The translations under genes and the position numbers were made by a program. A stretch of DNA of 7,356 nt, from the NCBI GenBank assembly GCA_031284475.1, contig JAISZV010000131.1, positions 1 through 7,356 of the forward strand. The letters are read 5' to 3'. The notes beneath the pieces were generated by a model. That model saw only the letters and a program-made list of their open reading frames with translations. It was not told where the DNA came from and made no database searches. Below are positions 1 through 6,215 of this stretch, piece by piece (the stretch's first letter is position 1; every line of letters begins with the position of its first letter). This DNA comes from Proteiniphilum sp. Lineage in GTDB: Bacteria > Bacteroidota > Bacteroidia > Bacteroidales > Dysgonomonadaceae.

Positions 1-110
1 AAAAGAGGCTGTATCAAAATAGAAAATAGGCCTTTGAGAATTGAATATTTGGAATTGTTCTCCGATCGGAGTACGAATACAAAGGCAGTTTCGCTAAATA
101 GGTAAAATTT

Positions 111-171
111 AGAACCGGAAAACGGATAAAATAGTTACTTTTTCTGTTTTCCGGTTCTCTTTTGTTTTCTC
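111..171 (+). terminator. Probable intrinsic terminator, plus strand
   Basis: Bases 111-123 pair perfectly with 146-158 (13 base pairs, AGAACCGGAAAAC). Three more pairs, one of them a G-U, extend the stem inward. The stem is followed on the plus strand by a T-rich tail (CTTTTGTTTTCT, 159-170). It would end a plus-strand gene lying left of the window. Read on the minus strand the following bases (AAATTTTACC) are a poorer tail, so the plus orientation is preferred. Confidence 0.55.
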
Positions 172-216
172 CTGTCATTAAAGTGTAAAAGTTGAGATTA
201 TCCTTGTTTTCAGGGC

Positions 217-369
217 ATGGAAAGCCAGGAAGTGAAAAGATTCACGCACACTCCTGATAAAGGGGTAAAATCTGGGTTATTTCACTTATTTGTTGTATCT
301 TTCGCATATCTTTTTGATTGGATTTCTCCGTTTTTGGCCGTGAAACCGTATTTTCGGGGTTGTCCGTAA
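217..369 (+). CDS. Possible small protein, 50 residues, unrecognised
   Basis: An ATG at 217 opens a frame of 50 codons that stops with TAA at 367-369. The product starts MESQEVKRFTHTPDKG and has a hydrophobic aromatic middle (GLFHLFVVSFAYLFDWI, about residues 20-36), which could be one membrane segment, then a short basic tail ending YFRGCP. The stop lies 10 bases before a plus-strand hairpin with a T-rich tail, as expected for a real short transcript. Against it, there is no clear ribosome-binding site, only a weak upstream -7-like element falling inside the frame, and no family is recognised. A chance frame or the remnant of a larger gene is at least as likely. Confidence 0.2.
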   Translation: MESQEVKRFTHTPDKGVKSGLFHLFVVSFAYLFDWISPFLAVKPYFRGCP

Positions 370-398
370 AGATACAAGAATCCCAACTGTTTTACAAA
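367..398 (-). promoter_or_regulatory. Possible minus-strand promoter facing the left edge
   Basis: On the minus strand TTTG (395-398) is followed after 20 bases by TATCTTTA (367-374), which differs from the Bacteroidetes consensus TAnnTTTG only in its last base. It would start transcription near 360, running left and antisense to the 217-369 frame. It overlaps the hairpin at 380-412, so the match may be accidental. No minus-strand gene is seen between it and the left edge. Confidence 0.25.
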
Positions 399-420
399 CA
401 AATAGTTGGGATATTATTTT
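380..420 (+). terminator. Probable intrinsic terminator, plus strand
   Basis: ATCCCAACT (380-388) pairs with AGTTGGGAT (404-412). The stem extends inward by a G-U pair and three A-T pairs, giving 13 pairs around a 7-base loop. The plus-strand tail ATTATTTT follows at once. It sits 10 bases after the stop of the 217-369 frame. A minus-strand role as a backup terminator for the skp transcript is also possible, since the minus-strand tail (TTCTTGTATCTTT) is fairly U-rich. Confidence 0.55.
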
Positions 421-454
421 TAATCAGAGAACGTGCCTAATCAGAGAACGTGCC
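421..454. repeat. Perfect 17-base tandem duplication
   Basis: TAATCAGAGAACGTGCC occurs at 421-437 and again, identical and directly abutting, at 438-454. The next bases (TAC) share only TA with a third copy. It lies between the two opposing terminators at 380-420 and 464-501 and has no coding role. Perfect identity suggests a recent slippage duplication. It could also be a pair of protein-binding sites, for which there is no direct evidence. Confidence 0.85.
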
Positions 455-463
455 TACGAATAA

Positions 464-501
464 CAAAGAGGGTGAAATCACATTGTGATACACCCTCTTT
501 G
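464..501 (-). terminator. Terminator of the bamA-skp cluster
   Basis: CAAAGAGGGTG (464-474) pairs perfectly with CACCCTCTTTG (491-501). After a small internal mismatch, ATCAC (477-481) pairs with GTGAT (485-489) around a 3-base loop. The structure starts 22 bases after the stop of the last skp gene, the right place for the end of the minus-strand transcript. The minus-strand tail reads TTATTCGT, so the U-run is short, and the near-symmetric stem might serve both directions. Confidence 0.6.
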
Positions 502-523
502 TAATGGGAATTTCCCTTATTTA

Positions 524-1030
524 TCAGATACCCAACTTTGTTTTTACCTGTTGTGTAATGTCTACGGCTGAGGGGGTGATATACGTGAATGGGGATTGTT
601 CGGAAGATATGTCATAAACAAATATATATTTGTTTTCATCTCCCACAGCCTTAATGGCGTCCATTATCTTCTTGTTCACCGGTTCGATCAGTTGCTGTTG
701 CAGTTGTCCCATTTCCTGCTGGCTGTTCTGCATGTAGGTTTGATACCTCTCCTGGATCTGTACCATTTGTTTTTGCTGGTCTTGTTTTACGGCGTCGGAT
801 GTAGCAGGATTTTTCTCAAATTCTTCTCTTTTCTTGTTGAATTCGTCCTCCAGCGCCTGAATATTCTTCCTGATCTCTTCCCCTTTGGCGTTAAGTTGGG
901 TTTCAATACCGGAAAGTTCGGGCATCGCAGCAAAGACCGCCTGGACATTGATTGTGGCTACTTTCACCTCTTGTGCCATGGCAGCCAACGGAGCCAAAGC
1001 AATAAATAAAATCAATAATTTCTTTAACAT
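524..1030 (-). CDS. skp: OmpH/Skp-family periplasmic chaperone (second copy)
   Basis: This 168-residue protein belongs to the Skp/OmpH family, trimeric periplasmic holdases that bind unfolded outer-membrane proteins after Sec export and pass them to the BAM complex. Residues 1-19 form a signal peptide (MLKK, hydrophobic core, then AMA before Gln20). Residues 21-40 form the first body strand region (VKVATINVQAVFAAMPE). A Gln/Glu/Lys-rich helical hairpin, the tentacle, spans roughly 42-115. The closing body segment (LIEPVNKKIMDAIKAVG, then YIFVYD) is the most family-like part. Length is typical. By hand count the mature chain has about 17 basic and 22 acidic residues, unlike the cationic enterobacterial Skp. 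It follows its paralogue after 70 bases and has its own near-consensus promoter. Skp-like proteins of this locus have been linked to type IX secretion in Porphyromonas gingivalis. The family call is firm; the clients are inferred. Confidence 0.92.
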   Translation of the reverse strand: MLKKLLILFIALAPLAAMAQEVKVATINVQAVFAAMPELSGIETQLNAKGEEIRKNIQALEDEFNKKREEFEKNPATSDAVKQDQQKQMVQIQERYQTYMQNSQQEMGQLQQQLIEPVNKKIMDAIKAVGDENKYIFVYDISSEQSPFTYITPSAVDITQQVKTKLGI

Positions 1031-1080
1031 GATTGCTATTTCTAATTTTTTTAGTTGGTAATTCGATAAGAAATCGGCTA

Positions 1081-1112
1081 CAAAGATAATCTATTTATTT
1101 TTAATAACCTAA
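1081..1112 (-). promoter_or_regulatory. Bacteroidetes-type promoter for the second skp gene
   Basis: On the minus strand TTAG (1109-1112) is followed after 20 bases by TATCTTTG (1081-1088), a perfect match to the -7 consensus TAnnTTTG with one mismatch in the -33 TTTG. The -33 element overlaps the last codons of the upstream skp gene. Transcription would begin near 1074, leaving a leader of about 44 bases before the ATG at 1030. This would allow the second chaperone to be made independently of bamA and the first copy. Confidence 0.55.
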
Positions 1113-1613
1113 CCTTGAAAGTACCTGATCGCTGATATCTATACCGGGCGAGGCAAAAATGATTGATGTAGCGGAAGCCCTGTCTATCACGATGGCATAG
1201 CCCGACTCGGTGGAAACCGCTTTCACGGCTTCATAGATATCATTTTGTATGGGTTTGATAAGTTCTTCCTGCTTTTTAAACAACTCGCCCTGCGCGCCGA
1301 AATATTTATTCCGGAGTTCCTGGATGGCGTTTTCTTTTGCTACAATTTCGTTTTCACGTTTGGTTTTTTCATCTCCAGCCAGGAATGTAAGGTCAGTCTG
1401 GTATTTTTTATACATGGCGTCAACTGTTTCTACCTCTTTGTCCACCTCGTTCTGCCATTGTTGTGAAAATGACTCAAGTTGTTTGTTGGCGCTCTCATAG
1501 GCAGGGATCCTTTTCAGGATATACTCCATATCTATCAGGGCGTACCTTTGGGCGTAAGTGTTCCCCACGGCCAATGCCATGAATATCCCTATTAAAAAAA
1601 ATGCTTTCTTCAT
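1101..1613 (-). CDS. skp: OmpH/Skp-family periplasmic chaperone (first copy)
   Basis: This is a 170-residue Skp/OmpH-type holdase expected to act in the periplasm on BamA clients. Residues 1-21 are a signal peptide (MKKAFFLIGIF, ending TYA before Gln22). Residues 23-38 (RYALIDMEYILKRIPA) match the conserved OmpH start, where a short strand leads into the first helix. A charged coiled-coil region spans about 40-118. The end carries ELIKPIQNDIYEAVKAV and then YAIVID, which aligns well with LIEPVNKKIMDAIKAV and YIFVYD of the downstream paralogue; the tentacles are far less alike. By hand count the mature protein is acidic (about 19 basic to 25 acidic residues). The gene lies 253 bases after bamA with no good promoter seen in the gap, so read-through from bamA is plausible. 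The family call is secure; how labour is divided between the two copies is unknown. Confidence 0.92.
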   Translation of the reverse strand: MKKAFFLIGIFMALAVGNTYAQRYALIDMEYILKRIPAYESANKQLESFSQQWQNEVDKEVETVDAMYKKYQTDLTFLAGDEKTKRENEIVAKENAIQELRNKYFGAQGELFKKQEELIKPIQNDIYEAVKAVSTESGYAIVIDRASATSIIFASPGIDISDQVLSRLGY

Positions 1614-1866
1614 AATGATTTTATTTTTTCGCTATGCACGTTATACAAATCGGTTGTTATTTGCTTCGCGTTATTCGTTTGCTTCGCCCTCGTTGTTCTG
1701 TTATGCTGTTGTTCGTGCTTCGCACGTAGTTTTTTTAATTACCATCGAATAACCGAATCGCTTTTTCTCCTATCCACATTTTTAAAGACGGCCTCGGTAT
1801 TGAAATGTTTACAAGTATCTCAATAAATTATGTTAAACCCGGCCGGATCGAGGTGAATCCTGTTGA
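1614..1866. other. Intergenic gap between bamA and the first skp, with repeated TGCTTCGC motif
   Basis: No gene is supported here. TTGCTTCGC occurs at 1661-1669 and 1679-1687, and TGCTTCGCA at 1716-1724. GTTATTCG (1670-1677) has its inverted copy CGAATAAC at 1746-1753. A small hairpin, CGTGC (1714-1718) with GCACG (1722-1726), is followed on the plus strand by TAG and a run of seven T (1727-1736), so it looks like a weak plus-strand terminator, although no plus-strand gene precedes it. No TAnnTTTG element was found upstream of the skp gene on the minus strand. The gap may be a decayed repeat element or a leader/attenuator region. Confidence 0.5.
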
Positions 1867-4536
1867 TCAGAATTCCTGCCCGATAATAAAGTGGAACTGA
1901 CTTCCGCCCCTTTCTCTGCTGCCCCGTCCGTACACCGTGTCGAACCCATATGCCCAGTCGATTCCCATCAATCCGATCATCGGCAGGAAGATGCGCGCAC
2001 CCACGCCTGCGGAGCGTTTCAGGTCGAAAGGATTCAGATCTTTTACTTCCCACCATGCATTTCCCGCTTCCAGGAACGCCACGCCATAGATGGTGGAATT
2101 GGGCTCCAGGATAAACGGATAGCGCAATTCCAGGCCGAGGCGCGTATAAGCGCGGGCCTGCTGCGCGATTGAGTTATTCTCATATCCCCGCAATGCAATA
2201 TTTTCCGTGGCGAAAGTAGTGGTATAGCCGGTCATTCCGTCACCTCCCACATCGAACGTTTCAAAGGGAGTCAATTTATTTTTGTTATAGTGTCCCAGTA
2301 TTCCGAACTCAACTCTGGTTGCCATTACCGGTGTTCTTTTTACCGTCAGGGGGGCCAGCGGCGTGAAGGTACGGATTTTCAACTTCCATTTATGGTATTC
2401 GTTCCATTTGTATTTTGCCGGGTCGGAGTCAGACATAGCGGTATAGTTATTGCCGTCCCACAATGAGACGGGAGGGGTAGCGCTGACGCTTAAAGTAAAT
2501 TGGGATCCGAAACGCGTATAAATAGGGCTGTCTGTGGAGGTACGGGAGAGTGTCAATCCGAGCGAGATACTGTTACTTTTCCCTGTTTGGAACGGGAAAT
2601 AGTTGTAGCTCCAATTCTTCAGCAAATAGAGTTGGTAGCCTAATTCTGCCGTAAATAGAAAGTAATCGTCGGGCCATTCGAGTTGCTTTCCGTATCCCAG
2701 GGAGACGCCTATCATATTGAACACCTGATTTGGGTCGTAGGCATATTCGTAAGCATTACTATAATAATCGTTATATCCTCCATATCCGCTATATCCTCCA
2801 TACCCGCTATATCCGCCGTATCCGTACATGTAGGGATTGTAATAACTGTTCTGGCTGTAATACTGTTGGTTCAATCCGGTCATCCTTGAATAGTAAGCGC
2901 TGAACGATAGATTGTTGGGCCTTTTTCCGCCGAACCAGGGTTCCATAAACTGAAACTGGTAAGACTGATAATACTGGCCGTTGGTTTGTGCGCTCAATAC
3001 GAGAGTCTGCCCCTCTCCCTGGGGAATGATTCCCCTATGCATGGAGGGATTGAGCAGGTTTTTCAGGGAAAAGTTGTTCAAACGTAAACTGAGCTTACCT
3101 ACTAATCCTGTTACGCCCCATCCGGCGGAAAACTCGATCTGGTCATTTCCTTTCGAGGTCAGCGGATAGGTTATATCCACCGTTCCGTCTTCGGGATTGG
3201 GATTGATTCCCCCCGATATGTCGGCCGAAAGGGCTTCGGGATCGAAGTGGCCTGTCTGTGCAATTTCACGCACGGAACGGAGGAGGTCTTCTTTGCTGAA
3301 TACCGCGCCCGGTTTTGTTCTTAGCTCACGGCGGATGATGTCTTCATAGAGGCGGTCGTTCCCCTGAATGATCACCCGCTTGATGGTAGCTTTGGGCCCC
3401 TCTATCACGCGAAGTTCCAGGTCAACCGAGTCGTTCTCTATATTGATTTCCATCGGGTCTATGTTGGAGAACAGGTAACCGTTATTCTGGTACAGGTTTA
3501 CGGCTGCATCTTCATCGGAGACCAACCTTTCCTGCAATTTCTTTTGGTTGTAGACGTCGCCGGGGGACATATTAAGCAATTGTCCCAGTTGTGAAGAGGG
3601 ATAATGCGTATTTCCCACCCAGTTGATGGAGCGGATATGATACAGCGGCCCCTCATCTACTACAATATCTATGCTTACCGTTTTTTCATTGTATTTGTAA
3701 ACCGAGTCACGAAGAATTTCAGCATCGCGATATCCCTCTTCATGGTATTTATTGATAAGATTGTTTTTGTCTTCTTTATAAAGGTCGTCCACAAACTTTT
3801 TGGCGCGGAAGAGATTAATCAGTTTTCCTTTCTCATTGGTTTTTTTCATCGCCCACTTCAGCTTGCGGTCCGAAAGCGCCTCGTTTCCTTCAATATTGAT
3901 ACTGTTTACCTTTAGTTTCTCTTTTTTATCGACCGCGATTTCCAGTACCACCTGGTTTCTCTGGGTGGAGTCGGGACGCTGCATAATCCTTACTTCCGCG
4001 TCGCCGAACCCTTTTTCCGAGAAGAAGCTTTTGATGATCGTTTCCGCGCGGGATATTTGGGGAGGGGTAATTTGATTTCCCTTTACGACGCCTAATTTCT
4101 TCTCAATGTCATCCTGTTCGCTTTTCTTCATACCTATATAACGGATATTACTTACACGCGGCCGGTCAGTCAGGTGTATCTCCAACCAAACGCTGTCGCC
4201 CTCGATCTTATTCTGCAATATCTTTACATCGGAAAAAAGCCCATGCCGCCAGAATTTTTTAACGGCATTGGTGATGGCGTCGCCGGGGATTTGTATCTCC
4301 TGTCCTTTGGACAACCCGGAAAAGCCTACAAGTACAAACTTCTGATCCTCATACATGGTACCTTCCACGCCCGTCACATCAATATTGGCTATATGATACT
4401 TTTTTGGGGGAGCGGTATAGTTCACGTCAGGTTGGCCGGAAGCAGACAGGGGTATGGTGTCATTGGTCTGCGCCATCGACACAAACTGCGACAGCATGAT
4501 AAATAACAGGAGTAAATGAGATATTTTCTTCAACAT
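1867..4536 (-). CDS. bamA: Outer-membrane protein assembly factor BamA (Omp85 family)
   Basis: BamA is the essential pore-like core of the BAM complex, which folds beta-barrel proteins into the outer membrane. The 889-residue chain has a signal peptide (1-22, ending SMA before Gln23), five POTRA domains at roughly 47-125, 126-205, 206-297, 298-380 and 383-460, and a 16-strand barrel from about 465 to the C-terminal Phe889. Recognisable parts include GNEALSDRKL (217-226) and QGNDRLYEDIIRREL (391-405) at POTRA starts, the loop-6 motif ALRGYE (R783, G784, Y785), and the closing strand FHFIIGQEF. The protein is longer than the roughly 810 residues of E. coli BamA, partly because of a Gly/Tyr-rich insertion at about 557-600. 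It sits 120 bases after uppS with its own -7 element and is followed by two skp chaperone genes, which supports the role. The ATG at 4536 puts the signal peptide at the very N-terminus. Confidence 0.96.
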   Translation of the reverse strand: MLKKISHLLLLFIMLSQFVSMAQTNDTIPLSASGQPDVNYTAPPKKYHIANIDVTGVEGTMYEDQKFVLVGFSGLSKGQEIQIPGDAITNAVKKFWRHGLFSDVKILQNKIEGDSVWLEIHLTDRPRVSNIRYIGMKKSEQDDIEKKLGVVKGNQITPPQISRAETIIKSFFSEKGFGDAEVRIMQRPDSTQRNQVVLEIAVDKKEKLKVNSINIEGNEALSDRKLKWAMKKTNEKGKLINLFRAKKFVDDLYKEDKNNLINKYHEEGYRDAEILRDSVYKYNEKTVSIDIVVDEGPLYHIRSINWVGNTHYPSSQLGQLLNMSPGDVYNQKKLQERLVSDEDAAVNLYQNNGYLFSNIDPMEINIENDSVDLELRVIEGPKATIKRVIIQGNDRLYEDIIRRELRTKPGAVFSKEDLLRSVREIAQTGHFDPEALSADISGGINPNPEDGTVDITYPLTSKGNDQIEFSAGWGVTGLVGKLSLRLNNFSLKNLLNPSMHRGIIPQGEGQTLVLSAQTNGQYYQSYQFQFMEPWFGGKRPNNLSFSAYYSRMTGLNQQYYSQNSYYNPYMYGYGGYSGYGGYSGYGGYNDYYSNAYEYAYDPNQVFNMIGVSLGYGKQLEWPDDYFLFTAELGYQLYLLKNWSYNYFPFQTGKSNSISLGLTLSRTSTDSPIYTRFGSQFTLSVSATPPVSLWDGNNYTAMSDSDPAKYKWNEYHKWKLKIRTFTPLAPLTVKRTPVMATRVEFGILGHYNKNKLTPFETFDVGGDGMTGYTTTFATENIALRGYENNSIAQQARAYTRLGLELRYPFILEPNSTIYGVAFLEAGNAWWEVKDLNPFDLKRSAGVGARIFLPMIGLMGIDWAYGFDTVYGRGSRERGGSQFHFIIGQEF
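2770..2823 (-). repeat. Three 18-base tandem repeats coding GYGGY(S/N) in BamA
   Basis: Three adjacent 18-base units encode GYGGYS (residues 572-577), GYGGYS (578-583) and GYGGYN (584-589). The first two minus-strand units differ at several bases and the later two are almost identical, so the array grew by unit duplication and has partly diverged. It lies inside a wider Tyr/Asn/Gly-rich stretch (557-600) between two predicted barrel strands, most likely a surface loop. Unit number could vary between strains through slippage. Confidence 0.8.
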
Positions 4537-4559
4537 TGTGATATTTTTCTCTTAAGAAA

Positions 4560-4567
4560 CAAAATTA
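4560..4567 (-). promoter_or_regulatory. Probable -7 promoter element for bamA
   Basis: TAATTTTG on the minus strand is a perfect match to the Bacteroidetes -7 consensus TAnnTTTG and lies 23 bases before the bamA ATG, giving a short leader. The -33 region at the expected spacing reads AATG, a poor match to TTTG, so the promoter may be weak or need help. It would allow bamA to be expressed apart from uppS. Confidence 0.45.
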
Positions 4568-4656
4568 AAACTCAAGCGTTTCAGTACATTTTTTGAACGG
4601 ATAAAAACGTTCTTTATGCTTTTCTCCTACTCTCTTGTTTTGCGGAGAACTGTTTT

Positions 4657-5406
4657 TTATTGAGCGCTATCTATTTGTTCACTGGTTTTGCCGTACCTCC
4701 TTTCCCGCCGCTGGTATTCGAGAATCGCTTCGTATAACGTTTCTTCGCCGAAATCGGGCCAAAAAGTATCGGTAAAATAAAGTTCTGCATAGACACATTG
4801 CCACAACAGAAAATTGCTTATTCGTTGTTCGCCTCCGGTTCGTATCAGCAGGTCGGGATCCGGAAGACCCCGTGTGGTAAGATAATTGGCGAGGGTTTCT
4901 TCATCAATATCTTCTACCCGTAAGACTCCTTTTGCTACGTCGGCGGCTATCTTTCTTGATGCTGTGGTAAGTTCCCATTTTGATGAGTAACTTAATGCAA
5001 GCACTAAAGTAAGCCCTGTTCCTCCCGCCGTTTCCCTGATACATTCTTCAAGTGCGGTACGCGTATATTCCGGCAAACGGTGCATATCTCCGATAGAACG
5101 GATTCTGACTCCGTTTTTTTTCAGGTCGGCGGTTTCTTTGGAGATGGCATATACCATCAAATCCATCAATCCCTTTACCTCTTCGCTGGGGCGATTCCAG
5201 TTCTCAGTGGAGAAAGCGTAGAGCGTAAGATACTGTACCGACGCTTTCGATGCAGACTCCACTACTTTTTTTATTACACTAACTCCCTCTTTATGCCCTT
5301 CGCCCCGTTCCAGGCCCCTGGCTTTTGCCCATCGGCCGTTTCCGTCCATAATAATGGCGATGTGGGCAGGAAGGCGATTTTTGTCTATCTTGTCAAGCAA
5401 CGACAT
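4657..5406 (-). CDS. uppS: Isoprenyl (undecaprenyl) diphosphate synthase
   Basis: This cis-prenyltransferase adds isopentenyl units to farnesyl diphosphate, making the undecaprenyl carrier for peptidoglycan and surface glycans. It acts in the cytoplasm at the inner membrane. The family signatures are all present: [14 protein letters not shown] (residues 15-28, catalytic Asp21), the FSTENWNRP motif, and [20 protein letters not shown] followed by [14 protein letters not shown] near the end, which bind the diphosphate and the dimer partner. I chose the ATG at 5406 (249 residues, usual length, MSLLDKID start typical of Bacteroidales). The frame also opens at a GTG at 5451, adding 15 residues and overlapping porG by 26 bases; those extra residues look unlike the family. 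With the ATG start the gap to porG is only 19 bases, so the two genes are very probably cotranscribed. All key residues appear intact. Confidence 0.95.
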   Translation of the reverse strand: MSLLDKIDKNRLPAHIAIIMDGNGRWAKARGLERGEGHKEGVSVIKKVVESASKASVQYLTLYAFSTENWNRPSEEVKGLMDLMVYAISKETADLKKNGVRIRSIGDMHRLPEYTRTALEECIRETAGGTGLTLVLALSYSSKWELTTASRKIAADVAKGVLRVEDIDEETLANYLTTRGLPDPDLLIRTGGEQRISNFLLWQCVYAELYFTDTFWPDFGEETLYEAILEYQRRERRYGKTSEQIDSAQ

Positions 5407-5425
5407 CTTTTTTATGTCTGAGTTG

Positions 5426-6133
5426 TTAATTCCCGTGGCAGGGGTCTTCACGCAAGCTGAACTCCCATGTCAGAAAAATCATTGTGAATGAGTACCAGTC
5501 CCGGTTTTTAAGGAGACTGCTTTCAATGCCGTAAGGACTGTCCAGATTCCATCCGGTGGTTTTTTCAGTAACGTCGAAATCGTCTCTAAACAGTTTTCGC
5601 ATCGAAAACTCAATACCGATATTCATTCTGTTTTCTAATTTATACTTAAATCCCATTCCTAAAGGGATATTCGCATCAATAAAAGTTTTATCTCCCGTCG
5701 CATAGGTAGCGCCCACTCCCGCAAACAGATAAGGAGTATAAGGCTTTGTCCCGAGATAAGCGTACTTGTCGCTATACGGAAAAAAATTGAACTCCACTTG
5801 CGTCCCCAACTCTGTCAGCGTGCGGCGAAAAGAGGCTTGGCGTGCGGACGGAAAAGTATTTCCGGAGTCATCGCTCTTTCCTGAAACACTCCCTGCCAAT
5901 AAGCCGGCTTTGATGCTCCAGAGAAAATGGATGTTGTACCGGAATAGAAGCCCTCCGGCTATGCCCGGATGGAGGTAGAATTTCGTCCTGTTGGCGTCGC
6001 CCATATAGAACGAAGTTCCCACAGCGCTTCCAATTTCATACTTATATTCCTGAGCGCGGATGTTTGCGGTGAATGTCGCCGAAAAGAGACCCATTACAAA
6101 AAGTGAGACAACGATAGATCTTTCGATTTTCAT
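5426..6133 (-). CDS. porG: PorG-like outer-membrane beta-barrel protein (DUF6089 family)
   Basis: This 235-residue protein resembles the DUF6089 family, which includes PorG of the type IX secretion system in Porphyromonas gingivalis, an outer-membrane protein associated with the PorK/PorN ring. Residues 1-27 are a signal peptide (basic start, hydrophobic core, IRA before Gln28). The mature part starts [21 protein letters not shown], the family's characteristic opening, followed by alternating hydrophobic/polar strands ([62 protein letters not shown]) consistent with an eight-stranded barrel. The position directly before uppS and bamA is the same as in P. gingivalis, which strengthens the name. 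A lone Cys sits in the tail CHGN after the last strand. No good promoter was found in the 82-base gap upstream. Family membership is fairly sure; a true secretion role depends on the rest of the system, which is not in this window. Confidence 0.75.
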   Translation of the reverse strand: MKIERSIVVSLFVMGLFSATFTANIRAQEYKYEIGSAVGTSFYMGDANRTKFYLHPGIAGGLLFRYNIHFLWSIKAGLLAGSVSGKSDDSGNTFPSARQASFRRTLTELGTQVEFNFFPYSDKYAYLGTKPYTPYLFAGVGATYATGDKTFIDANIPLGMGFKYKLENRMNIGIEFSMRKLFRDDFDVTEKTTGWNLDSPYGIESSLLKNRDWYSFTMIFLTWEFSLREDPCHGN

Positions 6134-6215
6134 CCTATTTGAGTATTATTGTCTCAACTCTAACGTATATTTAGCCTATAAATTATCTTTCCGGCCGTAA
6201 AAATGGTCTTTTCGA
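6134..6215. other. Short gap between DUF6242-like gene and porG
   Basis: This is an 82-base AT-rich spacer. The closest minus-strand -7 match is TAGAGTTG (6155-6162), with one mismatch to TAnnTTTG and no TTTG at the expected distance, so a promoter here is doubtful. No terminator-like hairpin was seen after the upstream stop, which leaves read-through into porG possible. Confidence 0.4.

Larger units (their letters stand above)
1..523. other. Gene-poor intergenic region at the left end
   Basis: No long reading frame lies in this AT-rich stretch. In order it holds: a segment at 5-19 (GAGGCTGTATCAAAA) that resembles one arm of inverted repeats common in Bacteroidales intergenic hairpins or insertion-sequence ends, with its partner not visible; a 12-base palindrome at 60-71; a plus-strand terminator-like hairpin at 111-158; a possible 50-codon frame at 217-369; a second plus-strand hairpin at 380-412; a 17-base tandem duplication at 421-454; and the terminator of the minus-strand cluster at 464-501. 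The two plus-strand hairpins suggest that a plus-strand gene left of the window converges on the minus-strand cluster. No tRNA cloverleaf or known riboswitch was recognised. Confidence 0.7.

Noticed and set aside
1..20. Possible insertion-sequence end (GAGGCTGTATCAAAA)
   Set aside because: Only one arm is visible, no transposase or target duplication is present, and similar sequences also occur as ordinary hairpin arms in Bacteroidales.
60..71. Perfect 12-base palindrome CTCCGATCGGAG
   Set aside because: It could be an operator, but no promoter or regulator gene is near it and 12-base palindromes occur by chance.
230..287. 8-base inverted repeat AAGTGAAA / TTTCACTT
   Set aside because: The arms are short and 42 bases apart and lie in AT-rich sequence; they are compatible with chance.
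596..1009. Plus-strand reading frame of 137 codons opposite the second skp gene
   Set aside because: It is antisense to a clearly recognisable Skp gene, with Leu/Phe/His-rich low-quality sequence that mirrors the Lys/Glu/Gln codons of the coiled coil.
1820..2056. Minus-strand frame of 78 codons overlapping the bamA 3' end
   Set aside because: It is out of frame with bamA, and the bamA frame encodes a well-conserved barrel end through FHFIIGQEF.
2770..2823. Short regular repeats as a CRISPR-like array
   Set aside because: The units abut without spacers and encode a regular peptide in frame with bamA.
3604..4506. Several plus-strand frames of 90-110 codons opposite the bamA POTRA region
   Set aside because: They overlap each other and a strongly supported bamA frame, and show no recognisable domain or signal.
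4595..4612. GAACG/CGTTC hairpin between uppS and bamA as a terminator
   Set aside because: The stem is only five pairs and on the minus strand the tail is A-rich, with the T-run in the loop.
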